From the NCBI RefSeq assembly GCF_018417535.1, contig NZ_CP070979.1, positions 248,001 through 312,000 on the forward strand: a stretch of DNA of 64,000 bases, given 5' to 3'. The number at the start of each line of letters is the position of its first letter. The first letter of the stretch is position 1. Of this stretch, positions 30,596 through 39,019 are shown one piece after another. The notes beneath the pieces are model-generated. The model made no database searches and was not told the origin of the DNA. It was given only the letters and a program-made list of their open reading frames with translations. Source of the stretch: Burkholderia pyrrocinia. Its GTDB lineage: Bacteria; Pseudomonadota; Gammaproteobacteria; Burkholderiales; Burkholderiaceae. Both the position numbers and the translations under genes were made by a program.

Positions 30596-30822
30596 TCAAC
30601 GCGTTGGATGAAACGCGGTGCCGCCGAGCGCGGCGATCACGCGCGGCCGCACCGCGTCGAGTTCGCGCTCGAGCCAGTAGCGGCATGCTGCCACCTCGCG
30701 TTGCGCGGGTGTCTTGTGCAGCCGCCGCTTGCCGCGCGGCTCCCACTTGAAGTGCTTGACGGCGTTCGTCAGGTAGACGTGCGAGCGCTCGATTCCGGCT
30801 TCTTAGAGCGCACGGTCGAGCA
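30596..30822 (-). pseudogene. UdgX-type uracil-DNA glycosylase fragment
   Basis: Read on the minus strand, about 70 codons give LDRAL, a stop codon, then EAGIERSHVYLTNAVKHF, KWEPRGKRRLHKTP and an ELDAVRPRVIAALGGTA segment, which is the middle of a family 4/5-like uracil-DNA glycosylase. The KRRLH stretch corresponds to the KRRIH motif unique to UdgX, the enzyme that crosslinks to uracil sites. Both ends are missing and there is an in-frame stop, so it is dead. Confidence 0.75.
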
Positions 30823-30948
30823 TGCGGCCGCGAACGCCAGCACGCCGGCGAAGACGAGCAGTGCCGCGCTCATCGCGAACGTCGCGCGATAGCCGTGCGC
30901 GTCGTACAGCAGGCCGCCCGTCGTCGCGCCGAGCGCGATCGCAAGCCG
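30823..30948 (-). pseudogene. MFS transporter fragment (C-terminal helix pair)
   Basis: About 40 codons on the minus strand read AIALGATTGGLLYDAHGYRA, TFAMSAALLVFAGVLAFAAA: the last helices of a major facilitator transporter. It joins the UdgX fragment directly on one side and the LysR fragment on the other. Confidence 0.65.
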
Positions 30949-30954
30949 CCTAAA

Positions 30955-31302
30955 ACGCCGCAGGACCTGCTCGATCACGACTGCGTGACGCTGCGGCTCG
31001 CGACCGCGAAGGGCAATTATGCGTGGGAGCTGAAGAAGGGCAGGAACGAGATCCAGGCGCGCGTGAAGGGGCGGATCACCTGCAATACGCAGCCGCACCT
31101 GGTGCAGGCGGCGCTCGACGGGTTCGGGATCGCGTTCGTCACCGAAGACATCGTGCTCGAACACGTGCGCAGCGGGAAGCTGCGCATCGTGATGCCGGAC
31201 TGGTGCCCGGTCTTTCCCGGCTATCACGCGTACTACCCGAGCCGCCGCCAGGCATCGCGCGCGTTCTCCATCGTGATCGATGCGCTGCGGCATCGCGCGT
31301 AG
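30955..31302 (+). pseudogene. LysR regulator fragment (C-terminal domain)
   Basis: About 115 codons encode the end of a LysR effector domain: LLDHDCVTLRLATAKGNYAWEL, ARVKGRITCNTQPHLVQAALDG, FGIAFVTEDIVLEHVRSGKL and RRQASRAFSIVIDALRHR. The DNA-binding half is missing and the frame upstream of 30955 belongs to unrelated antisense sequence, so the gene is a 5'-truncated remnant. Confidence 0.75.
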
Positions 31303-31391
31303 CGGGCGTCCGAGTCGGGCATCTCCCGGCTGGGTGCGCCTGCCCGAATCATGCAAAATACCCGCCATCTGAAATGGCGGAGGCGTGGCCC

Positions 31392-32315
31392 GTGGGAATC
31401 AACTTCGATTTGACCGACTTGCAGGCGTTTCGCGCGGTGGTGGAGCTGGGAAGCTTCCGAAAGGCCGCCGACGCGATCAGCATTTCGCAGCCCGCTTTGA
31501 GTCGCCGGATCGACAAACTCGAGGAAGCGCTCGGCGTGCGGTTGTTCGAGCGCACCACCCGCAGCGTCACGCTGACCACCGTCGGGCGCGTGTTCGCGCC
31601 GAGCGCCGAGCAACTGCTGGACGATCTCGACGTCGCGCTGCTCGGCATCCGCGACGTTTCATCGAGCCGCCTCGGTCATGTGACGATCGCATGCGTGCCG
31701 TCGGTGGCCTACTACTTCTTGCCGAACGTGATCGCGAGCTATCATCGCCGCTTTCCGCGCATCAGGGTCAAGCTGCTGGATGCGAGCGCGAACGACGTGC
31801 TGGGCGCGGTCATCAGCGGCGAGGCCGATTTCGGCGTGAGTTTCATGGGCAGTCAGGAGCCCGAGATCGAGTTCAAGCTGCTGCTGCAGGAACGGTTTGT
31901 CGCCGCGTGCCGGCGCGATCATCCGCTCGCGGGCAAGAAGCGCGTGACCTGGAACGAGCTTTACGAGTACGAGTATGTGTCGGTGGACAAGACTTCCGGC
32001 AACCGCCTGTTGCTCGACCAGGCGCTGACGAGCGTCGCGCCGCGTGCGCCGAGCGTGTGCGAGACGCGCCACGTGACGACCCTGCTCGGGTTGATCGAAG
32101 CGGGGCTCGGCGTCGCCGCGGTACCGTCGATGGCGATGCCCGGACATGACCATCCCGTACTCACGAGCGTGCCCCTCGTCGAACCGGTGGTCAAGCGCCG
32201 GGTGGGCATCGTGAAACGGCGCGGACGCGCGCTGACGCCGGCCGCGGAGGCGTTTCACCAGGCGATTGTCGACGCGAAACGCGGCGGCGCCGCAAGCAGC
32301 GATGCATCGAAGTGA
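31392..32315 (+). CDS. LysR-family transcriptional regulator
   Basis: A 307-residue intact LysR protein with HTH at about 5-65 (FDLTDLQAFRAVVELGSFRKAA, QPALSRRIDKLEEALGVRLFERT) and a full effector domain. The GTG at 31392 has GGAGG eight bases upstream; an ATG 18 bases earlier lacks a site. It lies 43 bp ahead of the DctA-type gene on the same strand and probably controls it and the divergent-side transporters; a T-N11-A palindrome precedes the MHS transporter gene at 35.9 kb. Confidence 0.9.
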   Translation: MGINFDLTDLQAFRAVVELGSFRKAADAISISQPALSRRIDKLEEALGVRLFERTTRSVTLTTVGRVFAPSAEQLLDDLDVALLGIRDVSSSRLGHVTIACVPSVAYYFLPNVIASYHRRFPRIRVKLLDASANDVLGAVISGEADFGVSFMGSQEPEIEFKLLLQERFVAACRRDHPLAGKKRVTWNELYEYEYVSVDKTSGNRLLLDQALTSVAPRAPSVCETRHVTTLLGLIEAGLGVAAVPSMAMPGHDHPVLTSVPLVEPVVKRRVGIVKRRGRALTPAAEAFHQAIVDAKRGGAASSDASK

Positions 32316-32358
32316 CGAAGATGAAGCGTACGACCGGAACATCGAGGAAGATCGCATC

Positions 32359-33681
32359 GTGAGGCTGGCAAGACCGCTTCGTTCGCTTTACGTGCAGGTC
32401 CTGCTGGCGATGGTGTTCGGCATGAGCGTCGGCCACTTCTGGCCGTCGGCGGGCGCGATGCTCAAGCCGCTCAGCGATGCATTCGTCGGCCTCGTGCGGA
32501 TGATGATCGCGCCGATCGTGTTTTGCACGATCGTCTCCGGCATCACGTCGCTGGCGAACGGAAAAGCCATCGGGCGCACGATCGTGCGCGCGCTGGCGCT
32601 TTTTTATCTGCTGACCGCCGTCGCCCTCGCATTCGGGCTCGTCACCGCGTTCGTGCTGCGGCCCGGCGCCGGCATGCACGTCGACGTGCACCATCTCGAT
32701 TCGAGCATCCTTGCGCAATATGCGCAGCATGCGCAACCGCACGGGCTCGTCGAGTTCGCGCTGAGCGTGATCCCGGACACGATGCTCGGCGCGTTCCGGA
32801 CGGGCGAGGTGCTGCCGGTGCTGCTGCTGTCGCTGCTGTCCGGTTTTTCGCTGAATGCGTATCCGCAGGCCGGGCGGCCCGTGCTGGCGCTGATCGACGG
32901 CGTCGCGCAGGTTGTCTTTCGCGTGCTCGCGATGATCATGCGGCTCGCCCCGCTCGGCGCATTCGGCGCGATGGCCTTCACGGTGGGCCGCTTCGGCATC
33001 GGCTCGGTCGGCTCGCTCGCGAGGCTGATGGTGGCGTTCTACGTGGCCTGCGCGCTGTTCGTCGCGCTGGTGCTTGCGCCGCTCGCACGACTGCACGGTT
33101 TCGCGTTGTGGCGGCTGTTGCGCTACCTGCGCGAGGAATTGCTCATCGTCCTCGCGACCTCGTCCACGGAGCCGGTGTTGCCGCGGCTGATCGTCAAGCT
33201 GGAGTCGCTGGGTTGCGACAAGGGCGTCGTGGGGCTCGTGCTGCCGGCCGGCTACTCGTTCAACCTGGACGGCACCGCGATCTACCTGACGCTCGCGGCA
33301 TTGTTCATCGCGCAGGCGTGCGACGTGCCGCTTTCCGCGCCGCAAATCGCGGCGATGCTCGCCGTCATGCTGCTGACGTCGAAGGGCGCGGCCGGCGTGT
33401 CCGGCAGCGGGCTCGTCGCGCTCGTCGCGACGCTCGCCGTGATGCCCGACCTGCCGGTTGCCGGGGTCGCGCTTCTGGTCGGCATCGATCGCTTCATGTC
33501 CGAGGCGCGTGCGCTGACGAGCGTGATCAGCAATGCGTGTGCGGTGATCTTCGTTTCGTCGTGGGAAGGGGCGTGCGATCGTGCGCGTCTCGCACGGATG
33601 CTGAGCGCGGCCGGGCCGGCGTGCCCGAACGGCGCCGATGAAGCCGGGCCCGGCGCCGGGCGCGACGGGAAGGCTGTCTGA
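32359..33681 (+). CDS. dctA: Dicarboxylate/H+ or Na+ symporter, DctA-like
   Basis: A 440-residue DAACS-family transporter. Signatures include LYVQVLLAMVFGMSVGHFWP at the N-terminus, KMMIAPIVF-type MMIAPIVFCTIVSGI, LATSSTEPVLPRLI (the serine-rich hairpin) and GYSFNLDGTAIYLTLAALFIAQA, which is characteristic of DctA. It imports C4-dicarboxylates such as succinate, fumarate and malate. GAGGAAG lies eight bases before the GTG at 32359. An upstream ATG (32302) is possible but would overlap the LysR end. A perfect hairpin covers the stop codon. Confidence 0.9.
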   Translation: MRLARPLRSLYVQVLLAMVFGMSVGHFWPSAGAMLKPLSDAFVGLVRMMIAPIVFCTIVSGITSLANGKAIGRTIVRALALFYLLTAVALAFGLVTAFVLRPGAGMHVDVHHLDSSILAQYAQHAQPHGLVEFALSVIPDTMLGAFRTGEVLPVLLLSLLSGFSLNAYPQAGRPVLALIDGVAQVVFRVLAMIMRLAPLGAFGAMAFTVGRFGIGSVGSLARLMVAFYVACALFVALVLAPLARLHGFALWRLLRYLREELLIVLATSSTEPVLPRLIVKLESLGCDKGVVGLVLPAGYSFNLDGTAIYLTLAALFIAQACDVPLSAPQIAAMLAVMLLTSKGAAGVSGSGLVALVATLAVMPDLPVAGVALLVGIDRFMSEARALTSVISNACAVIFVSSWEGACDRARLARMLSAAGPACPNGADEAGPGAGRDGKAV

Positions 33682-33696
33682 CGCACGCCTTCCCGT
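33665..33696. terminator. Hairpin between convergent genes
   Basis: ACGGGAAGGC at 33665-33674 pairs with GCCTTCCCGT at 33687-33696 around a 12-nt loop that holds the dctA stop codon. The binding-protein gene converges and stops at 33706, so this may terminate both transcripts. Confidence 0.55.
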
Positions 33697-33705
33697 GGTT
33701 CGTGC

Positions 33706-34488
33706 TCACTGTGCGGACGCGGAATCCAGTCCGGTCGATTTCACTTCCGCCTGCACGCCGGGCGACGCGAGATAGTCGAGGAGTGCCTTCGCTTCCTTCG
33801 GATGTTGCGCGCCGACGGGGATGCCGGCGGCGAAGCGTGTGACGGACTGCAGCGATTCGGGAATCTTGCCGACGAAGGTCGCGCCCTGGATGGGCAGCAG
33901 TTCGCTCACCTGCTGGAAGCCGATTTCGTAGTCGCCGTTCGCGACCACGGACGCGACCGGGATCCGCGGGATCATCTTCGCCTTCGATTTCACCTGGTCC
34001 TCGATGCCGAGCTTCCTGAACAACTCCCGCTCGATGTAGACGCCGCTCGCGCTGTCCGAATAGGCGATCGATTTTGCATGCAGCAGAACCTGCTTGAGGC
34101 CTTCGGCCGAGCTGATGTCGGGTTTCGTCGCGCCGTCGCGCACGACCATGCCGATGCGCGAATCGGCCAGCTCGACGCGCGATCCGGGGATCACCTTGCC
34201 TTGCTTGATCAGATCGTCGAGCGCGTAGCCGACCATGATCACCGCGTCGGCAGGCTCGCCGCGCGCGAGCCGGTTCGGGATCGCTTCGGGCGACTTGCCC
34301 ATCGACGGGCCGAGCGCGGTGTCCAGCGTGTTGCCCGACTGCGCCGCGAAGCGCGGGCCGAGCAGCTTGTACGCGGCGGTGAAACCGCCCGAGCTCATCA
34401 CGTGCAGCTCGGCGGCCTGCACGTTCGCGGTGACTGCGGAGGTGGCGACGAGCGCGGTCGCGCACAGTTTCAGGAGCAGGTTTTTCAT
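33706..34488 (-). CDS. Periplasmic substrate-binding protein (ModA-like fold)
   Basis: A 260-residue exported protein with a signal peptide of about 26 residues (MKNLLLKLCATALVATSAVTANVQAAE). The mature part begins LHVMSSGGFTAAYKLLGPRF and continues with NRLARGEPADAVIMVGYALDDL and GYQQVSELLPI-like segments, the layout of type II periplasmic binding proteins related to ModA. No ABC permease or ATPase is adjacent, so it is an orphan, perhaps a sensor or scavenger for an organic anion handled by the two flanking transporters. Molybdate specificity cannot be claimed. Confidence 0.8.
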   Translation of the reverse strand: MKNLLLKLCATALVATSAVTANVQAAELHVMSSGGFTAAYKLLGPRFAAQSGNTLDTALGPSMGKSPEAIPNRLARGEPADAVIMVGYALDDLIKQGKVIPGSRVELADSRIGMVVRDGATKPDISSAEGLKQVLLHAKSIAYSDSASGVYIERELFRKLGIEDQVKSKAKMIPRIPVASVVANGDYEIGFQQVSELLPIQGATFVGKIPESLQSVTRFAAGIPVGAQHPKEAKALLDYLASPGVQAEVKSTGLDSASAQ

Positions 34489-34533
34489 GGTGGTGGTCGT
34501 GCGGAGTCGGGGCAGGTTGCCCGGCATGGGGTG

Positions 34534-35829
34534 TCAGTGCGCGGGCGTCAGCGTCGCCGTCCGGCGGCGATAGAGTGCGAACGTCGCAAGGAGCGCGCAC
34601 ACCGCGGCGAGGCTCATCCAGTAGCCCGGTGCGGCCTTGTCGCCGGTCATGTGAATGAGCGCCGTCGAGATGGCGGGCGTGAAGCCGCCGAACACGGCCG
34701 TCGCGAGGCTGTAGGCCAGCGAGAAGCCTGCCACGCGCACTTCCACCGGCATCACTTCCGTCAGCGCGACGATCATTGCGCCGTTATAGATCCCGTACAT
34801 GAACGAGAGCCACAGGAGCACGAGCAGCATGTTGACGAACGACGGCGCATGAGCGAGCAGCGACAGCGCAGGATAGGCGGTCGCGATCGCGAGCACCGTC
34901 ATGCCGACGAGCAGCGGCCGGCGGCCGATGCGATCGGACAGCGCACCGCCCAGCGGCAGCCATACGAAGTTCGACACGCCGACGCACAGCGTCACGAGCA
35001 GGCTGTCGGCGGTGCTCAGGTGCAGGACGGTCTTGCCGAAGGTCGGCGCGTAGACCGTGATCAGATAGAAGCTCGTCGTGGTCATCGCGACCAGCATCAT
35101 GCCGGCGACCACGACGCCCCAGTTCTGGACCAGCGTACCGAATACTTCCCTCATGCCCGGACGATGCCGGCGCGCCTTGAACTCCTGCGTTTCCTCCAGG
35201 TTGCGGCGCAGCATGAAGATGAACGGCACGATCATGCATCCGACGAAGAACGGCACGCGCCATCCCCACGCGGCGATGGCCGATGCGCTCAGCCATTGAT
35301 TGAGGGCGAAGCCGAGGCCGGCCGCGATGACGATCGCGACCTGCTGACTGGCGGATTGCCAGCTCGTGAAGAAGCCCTTGCGGCCGGGCGTGGCCATCTC
35401 GGCGAGATAGACCGACACGCCGCCCAGCTCGGCGCCTGCCGAAAAGCCCTGCAGCAGCCGCCCGATCAGCACGAGCACGGGCGCGAGCAGGCCGATGGTC
35501 GCGTAGCCCGGTACGAACGCGATCAGGATGGTGCCGCTTGCCATGATGGCCAGCGTGACGATGAGGCCCTTGCGGCGGCCGACGTCGTCGATGTACGCGC
35601 CGAGCACGATCGCGCCCAGCGGCCGCATCAGGAAACCGGCGCCGAACACGGCGAACGTCATCATCAGCGAAGCGAACTCGCTCGCGGCGGGAAAGAACAC
35701 GGCGGCGATCTGGGTCGCATAGAAGCCGAACAGGAAAAAGTCGAACTGCTCGAGGAAGTTGCCGGCCGTTACGCGGAATACCGCGGCGGCCTTCGAACGT
35801 CCGGTCGGAAGGCTGGGCGAGGGGTGCAT
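34534..35829 (-). CDS. MHS-family MFS transporter, citrate/tricarballylate-like
   Basis: A 431-residue MFS transporter with 12 predicted helices. The MHS-type features are [31 protein letters not shown] at the start, [21 protein letters not shown] in the first loop and [22 protein letters not shown] in helix 4. The closest recognisable relatives are citrate or tricarballylate proton symporters. The start at 35829 has GGAG upstream; the frame is open 60 bases further. It is 45 bp upstream of the binding-protein gene and on the same strand, so the two are probably one transcript. Confidence 0.85.
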   Translation of the reverse strand: MHPSPSLPTGRSKAAAVFRVTAGNFLEQFDFFLFGFYATQIAAVFFPAASEFASLMMTFAVFGAGFLMRPLGAIVLGAYIDDVGRRKGLIVTLAIMASGTILIAFVPGYATIGLLAPVLVLIGRLLQGFSAGAELGGVSVYLAEMATPGRKGFFTSWQSASQQVAIVIAAGLGFALNQWLSASAIAAWGWRVPFFVGCMIVPFIFMLRRNLEETQEFKARRHRPGMREVFGTLVQNWGVVVAGMMLVAMTTTSFYLITVYAPTFGKTVLHLSTADSLLVTLCVGVSNFVWLPLGGALSDRIGRRPLLVGMTVLAIATAYPALSLLAHAPSFVNMLLVLLWLSFMYGIYNGAMIVALTEVMPVEVRVAGFSLAYSLATAVFGGFTPAISTALIHMTGDKAAPGYWMSLAAVCALLATFALYRRRTATLTPAH

Positions 35830-35934
35830 CAGGGTGTCTCCAGAAAATCCAGAAAATGCGCGGAAGGCGATCGATTGTCGTTTTGGCAATGTTCGCCCGG
35901 AGACGTGGGAACGATAAGTGCAATTTTTGGAATG

Positions 35935-35957
35935 ATTGATGTTGTCCGGTTATCAAT
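35935..35957. promoter_or_regulatory. Candidate LysR-type operator
   Basis: ATTGAT, 11 bases, ATCAAT: a perfect inverted repeat with the T-N11-A geometry of LysR sites, 106 bp upstream of the MHS transporter start. The LysR gene at 31.4 kb is the nearest candidate regulator. Confidence 0.45.
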
Positions 35958-35973
35958 AGGAGCTGCCGGGAGA

Positions 35974-35999
35974 CGAAAAGAAGCCCCGCATGCGCGGGG
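35974..35999 (-). terminator. Rho-independent terminator of the PRC-barrel gene
   Basis: The palindrome GCCCCGCATGCGCGGGGC (35982-35999) is followed on the minus strand by TTCTTTTC. It lies 34 bp beyond the stop of the PRC-barrel gene and is a good intrinsic terminator. Confidence 0.8.
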
Positions 36000-36033
36000 C
36001 GTGTCGGCTAACGCACCGGAAAATCGCGAACGA

Positions 36034-36516
36034 TCAATGATGGCCGCGCGTGCGCGGATCGTTCAGTTCCTCGGTCGGGTCGGTCAGCCCGAGTTCGTCG
36101 CCGGCGCTCCAGTACGGCACGCTGCCGTAGAACTCGTGCAGCGGCTCGGCCCATTGCGGGTCGGCCATTGCCGGCCAGCGGTCCTTGTCGAAGCCGGGCG
36201 CGTTCCTGATTCGCTCCGACGACACCGACAGCAGGAAGCACTTGCGTTCGGTGTCGAGCGTCAGCGCGCTCCACGGGATCGCGAGCAGCTTGTCGCCGAT
36301 GCCGAGCAGGCCGCCGCTCGACAGCACCGCGTACGCGATGCGGCCCGAGCGTACGTCGAGCATGATTTCCTTGATCTTGCCGACATCGTCGCCGTCGGTC
36401 GTGAAGACCTTGTCGCCTTCCAGCGTGCTGGCCGCCATCACGTCGGGGCCGGGGCCGGCTGCCGTCGCGGCGCCCTTGCCGACGATACGGGTCCGACCTT
36501 GATCGGGAGTCTGCAT
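36034..36516 (-). CDS. PRC-barrel domain protein
   Basis: A 160-residue protein with a PRC-barrel at about residues 27-105: MAASTLEGDKVFTTDGDDVGKIKEIMLDVRSGRIAYAVLSSGG followed by DKLLAIPWSALTLDTERKCFLL. PRC-barrels mediate protein or RNA contacts in photosynthetic reaction centres, RimM and many stress proteins. The C-terminal 50 residues are acidic and aromatic (WPAMADPQWAEPLHEFYGSVPYW). A GGAGGA site precedes the ATG. It heads toward its own terminator and lies downstream of a CBS-domain gene on the same strand. Confidence 0.85.
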   Translation of the reverse strand: MQTPDQGRTRIVGKGAATAAGPGPDVMAASTLEGDKVFTTDGDDVGKIKEIMLDVRSGRIAYAVLSSGGLLGIGDKLLAIPWSALTLDTERKCFLLSVSSERIRNAPGFDKDRWPAMADPQWAEPLHEFYGSVPYWSAGDELGLTDPTEELNDPRTRGHH

Positions 36517-36605
36517 GGTTGTCCTCCAGGCTGCGTGGGGCGCGACCGTGCCCGGGTCGGGCCGCGGGTCGCGCGGTGGGGCGGGACGGAGCGGCGAGCG
36601 CCCCG

Positions 36606-37037
36606 TCACGTCTGCTTCGGTTGCGACACGCCTTCGAGCGTGTTCGCGATGTCGTCGTGCGCCGGGCCGGCCGTGCGCGTCGCGATGTCCGCGAGCGACA
36701 GCATGCCGACCAGCCGCTTGTCGTGATCGACGACCGGCAGGCGGCGCAACTGCGCGTCGGCCATGTAGCGCTGGATCTCGTCCAGCGGATCGTCGTCGAA
36801 GCACCATTCGATCGGACCCGACGCGACTTCCTGGATCCGCGTTTCCGGCGGCTTGCCGGCCGAGATCGCGCGCACCGTGAGGTCGCGGTCCGTCACCATC
36901 CCGACCAGCCGGTTGTTGTCGCACACGGGCAGTGCGCCGATGTCGTAGCGCTCCATCAACTGCGCGGCATGACGGATCGAATCGGTCGGCGCGATGTGCA
37001 CGACGTCCTGCGACATGATTTCGTTGACGCGATGCAT
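36606..37037 (-). CDS. CBS-domain pair protein
   Basis: A 143-residue protein made of two CBS motifs (about 8-62 and 74-127): VNEIMSQDVVHIAPTDSIRHAAQLM, IGALPVCDNNRLVGMVTDRDLTVRAI, then LRRLPVVDHDKRLVGMLSLADIA. CBS pairs bind adenine nucleotides and sense energy state. The ATG has AAGGAGAA seven bases upstream, but the reading frame continues open upstream through a second small-protein sequence (see next entry), so a longer 249-residue product is also possible. Neighbours are PRC-barrel and other small stress-type genes. Confidence 0.85.
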   Translation of the reverse strand: MHRVNEIMSQDVVHIAPTDSIRHAAQLMERYDIGALPVCDNNRLVGMVTDRDLTVRAISAGKPPETRIQEVASGPIEWCFDDDPLDEIQRYMADAQLRRLPVVDHDKRLVGMLSLADIATRTAGPAHDDIANTLEGVSQPKQT

Positions 37038-37352
37038 GACGTTCTCCTTGAAGGGGGACGGGCGGGTCGTCGGTTCAGCAAGCGGCATGCCGTTCGCCTG
37101 TCGCGCGTCGCGGTCCCGCCGGTCCTGCCACGGGCCTTCGTCGTGCGTGCCGGGCGGCGGGTCCGGCTCGATGCGCGTGACGCCGCCGGTCGCGGGCGGG
37201 TCGCTCGCCGGAAACGTGTCCTCGAGCTGCTGGTCGATATGCCGTTCCGAGTGATGCGTGCGTGCGCGGTCCGGGTCCTTCAACGGTGCGGATGCGTCGG
37301 GTCGCCGCTCACGCGCCGGCGTGCCGCGGCCGGACCGGGTCGAATCCTTCAT
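37038..37352 (-). CDS. Small DTFPASDPPA-motif protein, fused in frame to the CBS gene
   Basis: From the ATG at 37352 the frame reads MKDSTRSGRGTPARERRPDA, then SERHIDQQLEDTFPASDPPATGG, a pattern seen in many small hydrophilic proteobacterial proteins. No stop codon occurs before the CBS ATG at 37037, so it either forms the N-terminus of a 249-residue fusion or has lost its stop. A TGA lies in the neighbouring frame near 37078, so a single indel would restore separate genes. The middle part is Pro/Asp/Arg-rich and likely disordered. Confidence 0.5.
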
Positions 37353-37491
37353 GGCAGGGCTCCGTGTCGGTGCCGATGACTCCGGCGGGCGCGCAACGGC
37401 CGTTCCCGCGTGGCGCGCGGCACGCGATTTGCCACGTCGACGGCGGCGACCGGCGCCAGCCGTGCGCACTCTTCAAGCGGGAGACACGACG

Positions 37492-37947
37492 ATGATTCCG
37501 AAACGACGACAGGGCGTGCGTTACGAGGTCAACGTATGCGGCGGCGGGTTCGATTCGGTGAAGAGCCACTTCAATGCGTGGAAGCAGGAGCCGCTGATCT
37601 ACCGGCCGGAGCGCCGGATGTTCGAGGGCAAGGCGAATGGGCGGCCGCTCGGCGACGAGACGTTCGGCTCGACCGAGCCCGCGCGCTTCGCGCTGCAGCA
37701 CGCATGCGATCCGTCCGATCCGTATGCGCTCGCAGCGCGCGTGCGGGACGACGGCCGCGAGCTGTGGCTCGTGATGGCCGCGTACGACGCCTGGCGGCAC
37801 GCGCTTGCAAGATTTTCAGTGAACGGTGTAGCGAAGGCATGGCGCGCCGCACGGCAGGGTCGGCCTTCGCGCGTGCCGGCGGCGCGCATGGACGGCACGC
37901 GGATTGCGGACCCTTCCGCGACCACCGCAACGATGGAACGCCCATGA
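37492..37947 (+). CDS. Hypothetical protein
   Basis: A 151-residue protein with GCGGGAG upstream of the ATG. Residues 1-100 look folded (MIPKRRQGVRYEVNVCGGGF, FNAWKQEPLIYRPERRMFEG, ELWLVMAAYDAWRHALARF), while the last 45 are Arg/Ala-rich and may be non-conserved or frameshifted. I do not recognise the family. The following gene overlaps its end by four bases, suggesting translational coupling. Confidence 0.55.
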   Translation: MIPKRRQGVRYEVNVCGGGFDSVKSHFNAWKQEPLIYRPERRMFEGKANGRPLGDETFGSTEPARFALQHACDPSDPYALAARVRDDGRELWLVMAAYDAWRHALARFSVNGVAKAWRAARQGRPSRVPAARMDGTRIADPSATTATMERP

Positions 37948-38180
37948 AACAGGACCCCGCGCCGTCGCGGCATCGGCCCGATCCGCCGATGCCCGACGTC
38001 GAGCCGGACCCCGGGACGCCCGAGCCCGACCGCGACGTGCCGCCCGGCACGCCGGAGCCGTACTGCCATCCCGAAGGCGACCCGCCCGGGGCCGAGCCGC
38101 CGGAGCGCGAGCCGCCGCCGCGCGCGCTGCCGGTGCGGGCGCCGCCGTCGGGCGCGGCGCGCCAGGAGGGCAGGCCATGA
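37944..38180 (+). CDS. Proline-rich small protein
   Basis: A 78-residue protein dominated by Pro, Asp and Glu (PPMPDVEPDPGTPEPDRDVP, PEPYCHPEGDPPGAEPPERE), surely disordered. It overlaps both neighbours by four bases, which supports real translation. No function can be assigned. Confidence 0.5.
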   Translation: MKQDPAPSRHRPDPPMPDVEPDPGTPEPDRDVPPGTPEPYCHPEGDPPGAEPPEREPPPRALPVRAPPSGAARQEGRP

Positions 38181-38488
38181 GCGTTCGCGTGAGACCCGGC
38201 ATGCTGCGCGAGCTTGCCGAGACGCTCGGCCGCCATTTCGAAGCGCGCGCGATGCCGTTCCATGTCGAGGAGCAGCCGGCCGGCGCGTTGCATTTCGGAT
38301 TTCGCGTCGACGGCCATCCGGCGTCGCTGACCGTGACCTTCGACGCCGCTGCGTTCGCCGCGCTCGAACGGGCCGACGTCGAGCGGCAACGCGCGTCGGT
38401 CGCCCGCGTCGCGGCCGAATTCGACGTGATGATGGCGCGCCGCGCACCGACCGCGTATGCGGGGAATGTCCATTTCAACCGGCTCTGA
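38177..38488 (+). CDS. Hypothetical protein
   Basis: A 103-residue soluble protein (MSVRVRPGMLRELAETLGRHFEARAMPFHVEEQPAGALHF...) whose start overlaps the preceding stop as ATGA; GGAGG precedes it within the upstream gene. The N-terminal half is amphipathic helix and the middle suggests a small beta-sheet. It has no export signal. Unknown family. Confidence 0.6.
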   Translation: MSVRVRPGMLRELAETLGRHFEARAMPFHVEEQPAGALHFGFRVDGHPASLTVTFDAAAFAALERADVERQRASVARVAAEFDVMMARRAPTAYAGNVHFNRL

Positions 38489-38537
38489 GCGGCGCGCTGA
38501 CGGCCGCCCGGAACTGTCGATCGCACGGAGGATTCCG

Positions 38538-38726
38538 ATGAAACCGATCCGGACGATTCGCGTGGCCGCATGCGCGCTTGCCGCCGCGTGCGCGCTGGGC
38601 GCCTGCACGCAGACCACCGCCTACGGCACGCGGGCGGCGAGCCGGCCGACGTGCCGCCGCCGGGCCCCGAACGGCGCGCAGGGCGACCCGCCGCTGCCGG
38701 GCACGCCGCCGCCGATGCAGTACTGA
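38538..38726 (+). CDS. Small putative lipoprotein
   Basis: A 62-residue protein with a lipoprotein signal peptide: basic MKPIRTIR, hydrophobic VAACALAAACA, and lipobox LGAC with Cys22. The mature part is short and ends GDPPLPGTPPPMQY. The middle stretch is Arg-rich (RAASRPTCRRRAPNG), while the +2 frame of the same bases reads ADVPPPGP, so a pair of compensating indels may have altered about 12 residues. GGAGG precedes the ATG. It is anchored to the envelope if made. Confidence 0.55.
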   Translation: MKPIRTIRVAACALAAACALGACTQTTAYGTRAASRPTCRRRAPNGAQGDPPLPGTPPPMQY

Positions 38727-38959
38727 GCGCCGAGCCAGGTCCGACGAACGGGCCGGGTGGGGCGGGACGGTACAAGCGCCGCGCATGGCATGTCCCGCAC
38801 CGCGATGCTGTCGGCCGACGAAATCGCGAAACGCGCACCGGCCGCCGCGCGAAAGGCGTGCCCCAAACTTGCCGCCGGCTTGTAAAAAAGCGGTTTCGCG
38901 CGGGGAGCCCGTCGGGGTACGAACCTGCAAGAACCGCGACACACCGCGATCGGCAGAAC

Positions 38960-38974
38960 TGGCATGAAAGCTGC
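38960..38974 (+). promoter_or_regulatory. Candidate -24/-12 promoter of rpoN2
   Basis: TGGCATG-N4-CTGC has the invariant GG-N10-GC of sigma-54 promoters, 46 bp upstream of the rpoN2 start (consensus TGGCACG-N4-TTGC). It would make the sigma-54 gene subject to its own product. The match is imperfect at -12. Confidence 0.4.
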
Positions 38975-39019
38975 GTGAATGGCGCATACGAAACTCGCAC
39001 ACGGCCAGGAGGACCTTCG

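Noticed and set aside
33706..34488. Assignment as a molybdate-binding protein (ModA)
   Set aside because: Fold similarity is general; no modBC neighbours, and the context is organic acid transport.
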